Position numbers and translations under genes: made by a program. From contig JAQSDV010000002.1 in the NCBI GenBank assembly GCA_029945425.1, forward strand, positions 434,001 through 498,000: a stretch of 64,000 nt of DNA, read 5' to 3'. Every line of letters begins with the position of its first letter. Within the stretch, counting starts at the first letter, position 1. This document shows, piece after piece, positions 8,706 through 17,321 of the stretch. Below the pieces are notes generated by a model. The model made no database searches. It was not told the DNA's origin and worked only from the letters and a program-made list of their open reading frames with translations. This DNA comes from a bacterium. GTDB taxonomy: Bacteria; Pseudomonadota; Alphaproteobacteria; Micavibrionales; UBA2020.

Positions 8706-9629
8706 TTATGCAGCCTCCTTCTTGGCTTGCTCGTCGCCGTAAACGCCGAGCCATGCTTCGCAGCAGCCCTTCGCCAATTCGCGGACGCGGCCGATATAGG
8801 CCTGACGCTCCACGACCGAAATCACGCCGCGCGCATCCATCAGGTTGAACAGGTGGCTCGCCTTCAGGCACTGGTCATAGGCGGGAAGCGCCAGGCCTTT
8901 GCGGCCGTTGTTCGACGGATGCGTCGATTGTACGTTCAGCAGCGATTTGCATTCCGCTTCCGCGTCCTTGAAATGCTGCATCAGTTTATCGGTGTTCGCG
9001 AATTCAAAGTTATGCGCCGAATATTCCTGTTCCGCGCGCAGGAACACGTCGCCGTATTTCACGCCGCGGCCGTTGAAGTCGAGGTCATAGACGTTGTTCA
9101 CGTTCTGGATATACATCGCAAGGCGTTCAAGGCCGTAGGTGATTTCCGCAGAAACAGGATTGCATTCAATCCCGCCGACCTGCTGGAAGTAAGTGAACTG
9201 CGTCACCTCCATCCCGTCGCACCAGACTTCCCAGCCCAATCCCCACGCGCCCAGCGTCGGGCTTTCCCAGTCGTCCTCGACAAAGCGGATGTCGTGGTAT
9301 TTTGAATCGATGCCGATTTTCTTGAGGCTCTCGAGGTACAGCTCGAGGATGTTCTCCGGCGACGGCTTCATGATGACCTGATACTGGTAGTAATGCTGCA
9401 GCCGGTTCGGGTTTTCGCCATAGCGGCCATCGGTCGGGCGGCGCGAGGGCTGGACGTATGCGGCGTTCCAGGGCTCGGTGCCGAGCGCGCGCAGGGTGGT
9501 GGCGGGGTGAAAGGTACCGGCGCCCACTTCCATGTCATAAGGCTGGAGGATAAGGCAACCCTGATCCGACCAGAACTGGTGCAGCGTCAGGATGAGATTC
9601 TGAAAACTAAGAGGCTTGCCGTTTGACAT
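8706..9629 (-). CDS. glyQ: Glycyl-tRNA synthetase, alpha subunit
   Basis: This is the catalytic alpha chain (307 aa) of the heterotetrameric glycyl-tRNA synthetase, a class II enzyme that charges tRNA-Gly. The start [18 protein letters not shown], the motif-2-like [20 protein letters not shown] and the segment [18 protein letters not shown] are characteristic of GlyQ. It is the first gene of the glyQ-glyS-ppdK run. Its upstream region (9630-9741) is shared with the divergent inhibitor gene at 9742. Confidence 0.97.
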   Translation of the reverse strand: MSNGKPLSFQNLILTLHQFWSDQGCLILQPYDMEVGAGTFHPATTLRALGTEPWNAAYVQPSRRPTDGRYGENPNRLQHYYQYQVIMKPSPENILELYLESLKKIGIDSKYHDIRFVEDDWESPTLGAWGLGWEVWCDGMEVTQFTYFQQVGGIECNPVSAEITYGLERLAMYIQNVNNVYDLDFNGRGVKYGDVFLRAEQEYSAHNFEFANTDKLMQHFKDAEAECKSLLNVQSTHPSNNGRKGLALPAYDQCLKASHLFNLMDARGVISVVERQAYIGRVRELAKGCCEAWLGVYGDEQAKKEAA

Positions 9630-9741
9630 CGTATTTCCCGCTAAAATTGACGCGCAAGCCTAGCATGTGGATTGCCTGTTTTCAAAGGGGTGCTGATGTT
9701 GTACCACTATTAAAATCTTTCAAAATAAGGGACGTTTTCGC

Positions 9742-10056
9742 ATGAAAAGACTGAGCGAGAAATTCAACGCCATTGCCGTGAAAAAGGGCGAATTGTTCAT
9801 GCTCGACCTCGACGGAAACCCCTCCACCGGATACATGTGGGATGTGAAAGTGACGGCGGGCGATGCGACGCTCATGAGCCGCGAAACCATCCCGACCAAT
9901 CCCGGTAAAATGGTCATCGGCGGTGGCAATGTCGAGCGCACCATTTTCCGCGCGGAAACCGACGGCGAAATCGAGATCGACGCCAAGTGGCGCCGCCCGT
10001 GGGAGACGTCCACAGCGCCCGCGAAACACGCCGTTTTCAACATCAGCGTAAAGTAA
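9742..10056 (+). CDS. Chagasin-type cysteine protease inhibitor (MEROPS I42 family)
   Basis: The 104-residue protein carries the three binding loops of the chagasin/I42 family in the right order: L2 as N26-P-S-T-G-Y, the Gly-rich L4 as GGG at 60-62, and L6 as R-P-W at 85-87. Members block papain-like cysteine proteases by inserting these loops into the active-site cleft. Many bacterial members are exported, but this one starts with the charged MKRLSEKFNA and shows no signal peptide, so it appears cytosolic. The gene stands alone between divergent glyQ and a strong terminator. The fold call is good; the target protease is unknown and no papain-like gene is seen in the window. Confidence 0.8.
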   Translation: MKRLSEKFNAIAVKKGELFMLDLDGNPSTGYMWDVKVTAGDATLMSRETIPTNPGKMVIGGGNVERTIFRAETDGEIEIDAKWRRPWETSTAPAKHAVFNISVK

Positions 10057-10084
10057 TATTCCTGAATTAATCGGGTTAAAATAC

Positions 10085-10123
10085 AGCGGGTTAGGGGGCT
10101 TATCGGCCCCTTAACCCGCTTTT
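10085..10123 (+). terminator. Intrinsic terminator after the I42 inhibitor gene
   Basis: A long GC-rich hairpin, AGCGGGTTAGGGG pairing with CCCCTTAACCCGCT (one bulged T), is followed directly by TTT, with more T-rich sequence just beyond. The loop is about 9 nt. It lies 29 nt after the inhibitor stop codon. Confidence 0.85.
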
Positions 10124-10171
10124 AAGCTTTTTCCCATAGAATTCATGATATAATTTTAGTCAGGACATAAA

Positions 10172-10450
10172 ATGATTTCAGAGAGCGTGATTATTTTTGG
10201 TGCGACAGGCAACGTGGTCATGGTGATCAATGGCCCCTTGCCGAAAAACGTGCCCATCATGTTCAAGGTCGGCGCGAGCAAGATCGACCTGCTGACCGAT
10301 CAGGATGTGTTGTTTTCGGAGCGCGGCCTGAGCCCCTATATCTGCCAGAAGCTGCGCGACAAAAACGAAATCGGGTTGTTAGAGGTGACTGACCAGAACA
10401 ACCCGCCGAAGCATTTGACGAATATCGCCTATCAATTTTCCGCCACGTAA
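10172..10450 (+). CDS. Hypothetical protein, 92 aa
   Basis: This is a small soluble protein with alternating hydrophobic strands (VIIFGATGNVVMVINGPLP) and a charged C-terminal half. AGGAC stands 7 nt before the ATG. It follows the terminator at 10085-10123 and lies 14 nt upstream of another unknown gene, so the two probably form an operon. I recognise no domain. Confidence 0.6.
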   Translation: MISESVIIFGATGNVVMVINGPLPKNVPIMFKVGASKIDLLTDQDVLFSERGLSPYICQKLRDKNEIGLLEVTDQNNPPKHLTNIAYQFSAT

Positions 10451-10464
10451 AAAAGGTTTTTAAA

Positions 10465-10920
10465 ATGAGCACCCTTTCAATGACCCCCGGAGATTCCGCA
10501 ACCACGACCGTCGGCCCCAGCGCCTCGGTCATCGGCAAACCGAACAGCGGATTGATGTCCATCGTGCGCGACACCATCCTGACCGGCGTCATGCTGAACG
10601 CGATGGAAGGCAAGGGCCAGCCCATGATGCGCCCGAACGATTCAATGATGCAGACGCTGGGCGGCGGCGCGGAAGTCTATTCCAAAAACCCGGCTTCGAA
10701 TTTGACCAAGGCCGTGACCGGCGTGCTGCTGCTGGGCATCGTCGGCAAGCTGCTGGATTCCAACACCGCACCGCCCCCGACGCAGGAACAGATGCGCGCC
10801 GAATATACGACCAAGGAAGACCAGCGTCTGGCGGGGATTTACAAGGAAGACGCGGACAAGAAACTGCATTTCGCCGAGGAAGAACGCCGCAAGGCCTTCT
10901 TCGCCAACAAACCCGGCTAG
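10465..10920 (+). CDS. Hypothetical protein with one membrane segment, 151 aa
   Basis: The first half is Ser/Thr/Met-rich and low in complexity. A single hydrophobic segment (LTKAVTGVLLLGIVGKLL, about residues 80-97) is followed by a Pro-rich linker and a strongly charged, helical C-terminal tail rich in Glu, Lys and Arg. AAAGGT stands about 8 nt before the ATG. The stop codon overlaps that of the convergent DUF4112 gene in a shared CTAG. Function is unknown. Confidence 0.6.
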   Translation: MSTLSMTPGDSATTTVGPSASVIGKPNSGLMSIVRDTILTGVMLNAMEGKGQPMMRPNDSMMQTLGGGAEVYSKNPASNLTKAVTGVLLLGIVGKLLDSNTAPPPTQEQMRAEYTTKEDQRLAGIYKEDADKKLHFAEEERRKAFFANKPG

Positions 10921-11252
10921 GCTTTCGATTTGATATGCGCCTTGAGCAGCGCGACGTTGCGCAGGTTTGCCTTCCACCCCACATCGAAAATATCGCCCGC
11001 CAGCGGCACAAGGCCGATTGCCCAGTCGATCGCCGCATTGCGGTACATCTCGGCGATGATGCGCTTGGGCACTTTGTATTTGCGCGCATAGGACGTCAGG
11101 TACAGCGTCACCAGCAGCGTGCCGGTATCCCCGACCACCGGAACCAGCCCCAGAATTGAATCCAGCCCCACACGCACAGGCGTTCCTGGGATGCGGAACT
11201 GGCTGTCCATCAATTTTGCGATGTTATCAAGATGCCGGATGTCTTTGTCCAA
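10917..11252 (-). CDS. DUF4112 domain protein
   Basis: The 111-residue product matches DUF4112, small membrane-associated proteins of unknown function. The signature is LMDSQFRIPGTPVRVGLDSILGL split over residues 14-36, followed by the hydrophobic VPVVGDTGTLLVTLYL and a second copy of the L-V-P-x-x-G-D pattern (GLVPLAGDIFDVGW). The start is a TTG, with no in-frame ATG or GTG further upstream; the internal ATG at M15 would remove conserved residues. It is convergent with and overlaps the gene at 10465 by 4 nt. Confidence 0.75.
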   Translation of the reverse strand: MDKDIRHLDNIAKLMDSQFRIPGTPVRVGLDSILGLVPVVGDTGTLLVTLYLTSYARKYKVPKRIIAEMYRNAAIDWAIGLVPLAGDIFDVGWKANLRNVALLKAHIKSKA

Positions 11253-11327
11253 AGCCGCCTGCCTGTTTGCATGGTTGTTTTAGCCCTAACGGCGGAGCGG
11301 GGCGCATGGTTCACGCTTTTGCGAAAA

Positions 11328-13016
11328 TCAGGCCGCCTCGATCACGGGGCCGGTCTCGCCCTTCGCATGATTGCGGAGGATCAGCGCGTGCAACTGGTGC
11401 GGGTTAAAGGGCTTGGCGATGTAATCGTTCATGCCCGTCGCAATGCAGCGTTCGCGGTCGCCCGCCAGCGCATGGGCGGTCATGGCGATGATGGAAAGCG
11501 GGGGCAGCCGCTGCGCCTTTTCCATCGCGCGCAGGCGGCGCGTCGTTTCGTACCCGTCCATCACCGGCATCTGCATGTCGAGCAGCATCAGGGAGAATTG
11601 AGCCTTGGACAGCGTATCAAGCGCTTCCTGACCGTTGCGCGCGACCACATATTTATACCCGAAATTCTCCAGCATCGTCGTGGCGACAAGGATGTTGGGT
11701 TCGTAATCCTCCACCAGCAAAATGGGCAGGCGCGCGGCGTTCAGCGTCTTGTCGAGGTAGATCGTGTTGTCAATCGCGGCGGCCATGATGCTCTCGCCCG
11801 TCGCGATGGGCAGGCTCAGATTCAGGGTAAAGGTGGAACCGGTGCCGACGACGCTCGTCACGCTGATGCTGCCGCCCATATGCTCCGCCAGCGATTTGGA
11901 AATGGCAAGGCCCAGACCCGTGCCGCCATAACGCCGCGTGATCGACGCATCGGCCTGCACGAATTTGCCGAAGATGGCGCCCAGCTTGTCCTGCGCGATG
12001 CCGATGCCGGTATCCGTCACCGAAATCACCAGCTGCCGCTTGCCGTTTTCTTTCCCGCCATTGGCGAGAAAAACAGAAACGCTGCCCTGATCGGTGAATT
12101 TGACCGCGTTGCCCACAAGGTTCAGCACGATCTGGCGGATGCGCCCGCTGTCGCCCATAAATGTCTTTTCAAGACCTGCGTCGTAGCCCACGTTCAGCCC
12201 GATTTTCTTTTCATGCGCGCGCACCGACATCACGCTGATCACGCCTTCCAGCAGCGCGGTCAGGTTAAAGGATGCGTATTCCAGCTCGATCACCTCTGCT
12301 TCGATCTTGTCGATATCCAGCAGGTCGTTGATCAGCACCATCAGCCCTTCCGAACTGCTCTGCAGCACGCCGACATATTTTTTCTGGCGTTCGTCCAGCT
12401 TGGTCATCAGCAAAATGTTGGTCAGGCCGATGATGGCGTTCATGGGCGTGCGGATTTCATGGCTCATATTGGCAAGGAAGTCTGATTTCGCCTTGTTGGC
12501 CTTTTCGGCGACCAGCGTCGCCACCTCTGCCGAGGCCCAGCCTTTTTCCGCGAATTCCGTCGCATCCTCTGCCGTCGTACGACCAAGGTCGGAGACCGCC
12601 TGTTTCGCGTCCGTTTCGTATTTCAGTTCCTGCGCGATCTCGACATAGGATTGCACCAGACGCTCGGCGATATCGACATTCGCTTTCGCAAGGTCCTTCG
12701 CGATATCGACATTCGACTCAGCCAGTTCATCGGCAATCAGCGCATTCGATAGCGCCAGGTCGCGCGCGACCCGCACCAGCCCGCCCGCGGTCGCAAGGGC
12801 CGTCTTTCGCGCATCTGCCTGAACGTAGATAAAGCCGCCGATCAGAAGGATCGTTACAATCGCCATCAGCCATTCGCGGTTCCCGTAGACATCCCATGCC
12901 GGCCTGCTGGCCAGTCCCAGCTGCGCAACGCTGACGGCGAAGATCAGGTAGAGCCCGTAATCGAGGAAAAACGCCTTGCAGGATTTCATGAAAACCGATC
13001 TGCCATCATAATTCAT
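11328..13016 (-). CDS. Membrane hybrid histidine kinase with 11-residue repeats
   Basis: This 562-residue hybrid sensor kinase has two N-terminal membrane segments (about residues 18-35 and 50-66) with a short loop, so little of it is exposed outside. Residues 85-139 form five consecutive 11-residue repeats (D/E-L-A-x-S/A-N-V-D-I-A pattern), likely a hendecad signalling coiled coil. Then come HisKA with H186 in [18 protein letters not shown], an HATPase domain (N-box [12 protein letters not shown]-boxes DTGIGIA and [10 protein letters not shown]) and a C-terminal receiver domain with [12 protein letters not shown]. It is divergent from the related hybrid kinase at 13252, with which it shares kinase and receiver architecture. 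No dedicated output regulator is adjacent. Confidence 0.9.
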   Translation of the reverse strand: MNYDGRSVFMKSCKAFFLDYGLYLIFAVSVAQLGLASRPAWDVYGNREWLMAIVTILLIGGFIYVQADARKTALATAGGLVRVARDLALSNALIADELAESNVDIAKDLAKANVDIAERLVQSYVEIAQELKYETDAKQAVSDLGRTTAEDATEFAEKGWASAEVATLVAEKANKAKSDFLANMSHEIRTPMNAIIGLTNILLMTKLDERQKKYVGVLQSSSEGLMVLINDLLDIDKIEAEVIELEYASFNLTALLEGVISVMSVRAHEKKIGLNVGYDAGLEKTFMGDSGRIRQIVLNLVGNAVKFTDQGSVSVFLANGGKENGKRQLVISVTDTGIGIAQDKLGAIFGKFVQADASITRRYGGTGLGLAISKSLAEHMGGSISVTSVVGTGSTFTLNLSLPIATGESIMAAAIDNTIYLDKTLNAARLPILLVEDYEPNILVATTMLENFGYKYVVARNGQEALDTLSKAQFSLMLLDMQMPVMDGYETTRRLRAMEKAQRLPPLSIIAMTAHALAGDRERCIATGMNDYIAKPFNPHQLHALILRNHAKGETGPVIEAA

Positions 13017-13251
13017 GGCTATGCCATAACCATGTCTTGCGCGCCTACTGTATCCCCTGCAGCCCTATATAGATATGTTTATATATAGCCCAGCATTAAC
13101 AGATGCTTGACAGGGTATTCAACCTCCGAAGAAGACCTATATCATGAACAACAACAGGTAAAGCGTGGATTTTATGGAACTGTTTATGCTTGCTGCGTGT
13201 TATCTCAGGTCGGCTATACTCAGCCGCAGGCGTACAAAAAAACGAGCGATC

Positions 13252-15216
13252 ATGTCAATCAACCTACAAGTGCCACAGGGCGAAGCGGAAGCCTATATCA
13301 CCGCGATTATCACCTCGTCCGACGACGCCATCATCAGTAAAGACCTGAACGGCAACATCACCTCGTGGAACCCGTCGGCGGAGCGCATCTTCGGCTTCAC
13401 CGCAGAGGAAGCCGTCGGCAAGCATATCAGCATCATCATTCCCCCCGAGAAACTTAGCGAAGAAGATTACATTCTGGGCGAGGTGCGCGCAGGTCGCCGC
13501 GTCGTGCATTTCGAAACCGCCCGCCGCCATAAATCCGGCAAGATGATCGATATCTCGGTCACCGTATCGCCCATCAGGAACAAGGAAGGCAAGCTGATCG
13601 GCGCGTCGAAAATCGCGCGCGACATCACCGATGTCCGTCAGGCCGAACGCGCCTCCGCCTATCTGGGCGCGATCATTGAATCGTCCGACGATGCGATCAT
13701 CAGCAAAGACCTGAACGGTTTCATTACCTCGTGGAATAAATCGGCCGAGCGTATTTTCGGCTATACCGAGGCCGAAGTCGTCGGCCGCCATATCACCATC
13801 CTGATTCCGGCGGAGCGTTTGCCGGAGGAAGACAAGATCCTCACCACGCTCAGAACCGGCAACCGCGTCGACCATTTCGAAACATGGCGCCGGCATAAAG
13901 ACGGGCATCTGGTGCCCGTGTCGCTGACCGTTTCCCCCATCCGCAACGGCGCGGGCACGATCGTCGGCGCGTCCAAGGTGTCGCGCGATATTTCCGACCG
14001 CATCGCCGCCGAAAACGCCTTGCGTGACTCCAGCCGGAAAAAAGACGAATTTCTGGCGAATATGAGCCATGAACTGCGCACGCCCATGAACGCCGTGATC
14101 GGCCTGTCCAGCCTGCTGAAAGTGATGGACGGCCTGCCGGACAAGGCGCGCAAATACGTCGAAACTTTGGCGACTAGTGCCGATGCCCTGATGGCGCTCA
14201 TCAACGACTTGCTGGATTTCGCCAAGATCGAGGCGGAGTCATTCGAAATCGAAAAGGTCGAATTCAACCTCGCAAGACAGGTGGAAGGCGTCATCAGCAT
14301 CACGAACGTCAAGGCGCAGGAAAAAAACCTGCAGCTTTATCTCAGCTATTCGCCCGACCTCGCGCGCAATTTCATCGGCGACCCGCTGCGTCTGGGTCAG
14401 GTGCTGAACAACCTTGTCTCCAACGCCATTAAATTCACCGATCGCGGCTCCATCGAAATCGACATCAAGGGCCAGCTGGACGCCGAAAACAACCAGACAT
14501 GGGTGACTTTCAAGGTTTCCGATACCGGCATCGGCATACCGGCATCCAAGATCGACACAATCTTCCAGAAATTCACGCAGGCGGATGCCAGCATCACGCG
14601 CCGCTTCGGCGGCACCGGCCTCGGCCTTGCCATCTGCCGCGCCTGCGTCGATAAAATGGGAGGCACGATCGAGGTCGTGAGCGAGGTCGGTATCGGTTCT
14701 ACCTTCACCGTGCGCCTGCCTTTCGAAAATTCGGCAACCATCGCGGGAACGGACAATTTTACCGCTTCCAGCCGTGCGCCCGCCGCCCCACGCAGCAAGG
14801 ATGTTCTGCTGGTGGAGGATTACGAACCCAACGTGCTAGTGGCAACCGAAATGCTGGAGGGGCTTGGCTATAGCTTCGACGTCGCCCGCAACGGTTTCGA
14901 CGCCGTGCGCAAATTCTCGGCCGGTTCGTACAAGGCGATCCTGATGGATGTGCAGATGCATGAAATGGACGGGCTGGAGGCGACACGCCGCATCCGCCGC
15001 GTGGAAAGCGAGCGCGAGATACCGCGCACCGCCATCATCGCCATGACCGCGCATGTGCGGGATCAGGACAAGGATAAATGCCTCGAGGCCGGCATGGACG
15101 ATTTCATCCCGAAACCCTTCCTGCCGAAACAACTGGCCGAAACCGTCAGACGTTATATTGCCGATGACAGCAAGGGCGTGAAGCTGGAAATCGTATCGGG
15201 CGGGAAAAAAGAATAA
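13252..15216 (+). CDS. Hybrid histidine kinase with two nearly identical PAS domains
   Basis: The product is PAS-PAS-HisKA-HATPase-receiver, about 654 residues and soluble from the chosen start. Both PAS domains begin SSDDAIISKDLNG, and their DNA copies lie 366 nt apart (13315 and 13681), which points to a tandem duplication. The phospho-acceptor is H273 in LANMSHELRTPMNAVIG. The ATPase boxes are NLVSNAIKFTD, DTGIGIP and [10 protein letters not shown], and the receiver aspartate is D566 in LMDVQMHEMDG. The frame is open from 13165, but ATG 13252 begins right where the PAS region starts, so the earlier GTG/ATG starts are less likely; the SD here (AACGAG) is weak. It is divergently paired with the membrane hybrid kinase. 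Confidence 0.9.
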   Translation: MSINLQVPQGEAEAYITAIITSSDDAIISKDLNGNITSWNPSAERIFGFTAEEAVGKHISIIIPPEKLSEEDYILGEVRAGRRVVHFETARRHKSGKMIDISVTVSPIRNKEGKLIGASKIARDITDVRQAERASAYLGAIIESSDDAIISKDLNGFITSWNKSAERIFGYTEAEVVGRHITILIPAERLPEEDKILTTLRTGNRVDHFETWRRHKDGHLVPVSLTVSPIRNGAGTIVGASKVSRDISDRIAAENALRDSSRKKDEFLANMSHELRTPMNAVIGLSSLLKVMDGLPDKARKYVETLATSADALMALINDLLDFAKIEAESFEIEKVEFNLARQVEGVISITNVKAQEKNLQLYLSYSPDLARNFIGDPLRLGQVLNNLVSNAIKFTDRGSIEIDIKGQLDAENNQTWVTFKVSDTGIGIPASKIDTIFQKFTQADASITRRFGGTGLGLAICRACVDKMGGTIEVVSEVGIGSTFTVRLPFENSATIAGTDNFTASSRAPAAPRSKDVLLVEDYEPNVLVATEMLEGLGYSFDVARNGFDAVRKFSAGSYKAILMDVQMHEMDGLEATRRIRRVESEREIPRTAIIAMTAHVRDQDKDKCLEAGMDDFIPKPFLPKQLAETVRRYIADDSKGVKLEIVSGGKKE

Positions 15217-15261
15217 CGCCGCAGTTTGTGCGGCGCTATTCCTAAACGTATGTATCAGCAT

Positions 15262-15495
15262 TTACTCCGGCAGAATATCCGCCTTTTCGCGGCGCGTGAG
15301 GGACCGCCACCATTTGCGAAGCAGTTCTTTCTGCGCGATCAGCGCGTTATATTTGCGCAGGAATTTCGGATTGGCCAAAATCGCGCGCCAGACGCGGCCC
15401 GATTCCGTTTTTGAAATTTCCCCGTCAGCGAATGATTGCAGGTAGTGATCATTCAAAAGCGGCTGCGGTGTATTTTTCAGGTTTTCATCCGGCAT
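15262..15495 (-). CDS. Small hypothetical protein, 77 aa
   Basis: This charged, helical small protein contains HYLQSFADGEISKTESG, a pattern reminiscent of the N-terminal zinc-less part of anti-sigma-like proteins, and a basic C-terminal part (LRKWWRSLTRREKAD). AGGGGT stands 8 nt before the ATG, a good ribosome site, which supports a real gene. It lies between the convergent hybrid kinase and the BLUF gene. No function can be assigned. Confidence 0.6.
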   Translation of the reverse strand: MPDENLKNTPQPLLNDHYLQSFADGEISKTESGRVWRAILANPKFLRKYNALIAQKELLRKWWRSLTRREKADILPE

Positions 15496-15592
15496 GTCAT
15501 ACCCCTGTTTAATCAGTTGTTAACAAGCCAACGGCGCGGCGGGGCTGCCGTTCCGTATCCGATTGCATCCGTTTTATGACGGGAATGCGTCG

Positions 15593-16015
15593 CTACCGCG
15601 CGGCAAGCGTGCGGAAATTCAGAAGTAATTTTTTGGCTTCCGACCCGCCAGTGCCAAATCCGCGATGGTCGTGCTTCTGATCAAGGAATGTCGTGAAGGC
15701 AGGCACCAGCGGCAAATCGCGGTTGGTGACGTCGTGAAATCCCATGCTCCACGCCGGAAATTCCCGCGCCGCGATTTTATCATCCAGCAGTGTGATTACC
15801 AGATGGTTGCGCGTATCCTGTTTGATATTGGCAAACAGCCGGTCGATGGCATCCTCCGGCCCCTCTATCACCTGCATGAAACTCCCCGCCTTGTACAGCA
15901 GCATGCCCGTCACGCCATGCTTGACGTTATTCTCGCGGCTCTGCTCCAGCAACGCCATGAGTTCGGGTGGCGTTAACAGGCGTGTTGCGGAACTGACATA
16001 GGTGATGCTTTTCAT
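15593..16015 (-). CDS. BLUF-domain blue-light photoreceptor
   Basis: The 140-residue protein is a single BLUF domain that binds FAD and changes hydrogen bonding on blue-light absorption. The key residues are in place: Y6 (SITYVSSA), N30 (ENNVKHGVTGMLLY), Q48 (GSFMQVIEGP) and the W89-S-M91 pair (FPAWSMGF). After the core there is only a tail of about 45 residues, so no enzymatic output domain is fused. Short BLUF proteins act by protein-protein contact with a separate partner. It sits 11 nt after trmN-like 16027..16782 on the same strand. The two hybrid kinases nearby (11-15 kb) are possible but unproven partners. Confidence 0.92.
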   Translation of the reverse strand: MKSITYVSSATRLLTPPELMALLEQSRENNVKHGVTGMLLYKAGSFMQVIEGPEDAIDRLFANIKQDTRNHLVITLLDDKIAAREFPAWSMGFHDVTNRDLPLVPAFTTFLDQKHDHRGFGTGGSEAKKLLLNFRTLAAR

Positions 16016-16026
16016 GTTTGTTTCCT

Positions 16027-16782
16027 TTATCCAAAATCCAACGCTTCCGCCGCGCTCAAAACCCGCTGCGCAGCTTCCGTATATTTTCCGTCTGCCTCGT
16101 GTATCACCATTCCGGTTTTCAGCGCCATCGGCGTAAACCTTTCCTTGCGGGCGGTGATGATGACGCGTTTGGCGTCGTCGCCGGCGCGGGAGAAGAGGGG
16201 GTAGATGACAAGGCTGCCGAACCAGCGGCGGCGCTCCAGCGTCGCCACAATCTCGCTCATGCGGTCGGCGCGGTGGATCATGACCAGCGTACCGGCCTGT
16301 TTCAATTTGCGGTGCGCGTATTTCACCCAGTCCTCCAGCGTCGCGCCGGAGGCTTCTTCCCCATGCGACAGCGCCTTGTTCCGCGTGGGGGAGGGCGTAT
16401 GCGTGCCGCCCTCCTGATAGGGCGGGTTCATTAACACGACCTGAAAATCGTTATCCGCGACAATTTTTTCGTGCTTGATATCGCCCTGCACGAAACGCGC
16501 GTTTTCGGATTGGCCGTTCAGCGCGGCGTTTTGCATGGCAAGATCGATCAGCTCGCCCTGAATATCGATGCCCGTCAGGTGGATATTTTTCGCGCGCGCC
16601 AGCACGCACAATCCGGCGGAACCAACGCCGCAGCCCACATCAAGGATATTCATGCGCTCTTTCACGGGCGCGGATGCTGCGAGGAAAATTGTGTCGATTG
16701 ACGCGTGGAAACCCAGTTTCGGCTGCAGCAGTTTCACGCGACCGTTCAGCACCGTGGTTTCGATGACTTCATTGTCGATCAT
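16027..16782 (-). CDS. tRNA1(Val) adenine-37 N6-methyltransferase homologue
   Basis: This 251-residue class I SAM-dependent methyltransferase of the YfiC/TrmN6 group has motif I as ILDVGCGVGSAGL, an acidic residue in LTGIDIQ for the ribose hydroxyls, and the N6-adenine methylation motif NPPY in VVLMNPPYQEGG. Family members methylate A37 of tRNA1(Val), but the wider group (COG4123) also includes enzymes of other specificity. It overlaps the DUF2007 gene by 4 nt (ATGA) and is followed by the BLUF gene. Confidence 0.8.
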   Translation of the reverse strand: MIDNEVIETTVLNGRVKLLQPKLGFHASIDTIFLAASAPVKERMNILDVGCGVGSAGLCVLARAKNIHLTGIDIQGELIDLAMQNAALNGQSENARFVQGDIKHEKIVADNDFQVVLMNPPYQEGGTHTPSPTRNKALSHGEEASGATLEDWVKYAHRKLKQAGTLVMIHRADRMSEIVATLERRRWFGSLVIYPLFSRAGDDAKRVIITARKERFTPMALKTGMVIHEADGKYTEAAQRVLSAAEALDFG

Positions 16783-17240
16783 GCGTTGCCCTCGAGCGGC
16801 TTGATGAGGCCTTCATCGGCCAGCACGTCGCAGGCGTCATCGGCGAGGCTGTCTCGGGCGGCGAATACATAGGTGACGGGGCCGCGGCCCACGCCCGGTA
16901 TCATGCCGTCGTCGCCGTCCTGGAATTCATCAAATTCGTACATGATTTCGGCGCGGTCGAGTGCGGCTTTGGCGCGGTCGGCGAGGGCTTTGTCCTGCGT
17001 GGCGAAAATCTCGAAAAATTCCTCCTCTGGCTCGAACAATCCGGCATCGGTCAGCAGGTGGATGGCGTCGTCGTATTCGTTCTCCAATACCATAAACCGG
17101 CATTCCGGCACGTTATCGAGCAGCCCGCCCATCGACCCAACCTCTTCGCCGAAAACGAAATACTTGATTTTCGCGCCCTCCAGCAGCGTTTTGACGTAGG
17201 CGGTCTCGGCGGGTTCGCTGGTTCTGAAAATTTCTTGCAT
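16779..17240 (-). CDS. DUF2007 protein with an internal duplication
   Basis: DUF2007 proteins are small GlnB-like-fold proteins of unknown, possibly signalling, function. Here two copies are fused: residues 3-70 (EIFRTSEPAETAYVKTLLEG ... LFEP) and 77-150 (FEIFATQDKALADRAKAAL ... LIKP) align over their whole length, including the A-x-I-x-Y strand. The second copy has lost several Gly residues of the first. The stop codon overlaps the start of the methyltransferase gene by 4 nt, so the two are probably co-translated. It is divergent from the polyprenyl diphosphate synthase. Confidence 0.75.
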   Translation of the reverse strand: MQEIFRTSEPAETAYVKTLLEGAKIKYFVFGEEVGSMGGLLDNVPECRFMVLENEYDDAIHLLTDAGLFEPEEEFFEIFATQDKALADRAKAALDRAEIMYEFDEFQDGDDGMIPGVGRGPVTYVFAARDSLADDACDVLADEGLIKPLEGNA

Positions 17241-17321
17241 AAAAGGTGTTTTTGTTCCGGCTTTTTGCTATATCAGGGATGCATAAGTATAAGTCGATAC
17301 CGGAACAATATACAGGCGATA

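Noticed and set aside
7604..8848. Plus-strand open frame of 414 codons opposite glyS and glyQ
   Set aside because: Antisense shadow of two certain genes with shadow-like His/Arg/Gln-rich composition.
11232..12485. Plus-strand open frame of 417 codons opposite the hybrid kinase
   Set aside because: Antisense of the kinase domain, whose motifs are all intact on the minus strand.
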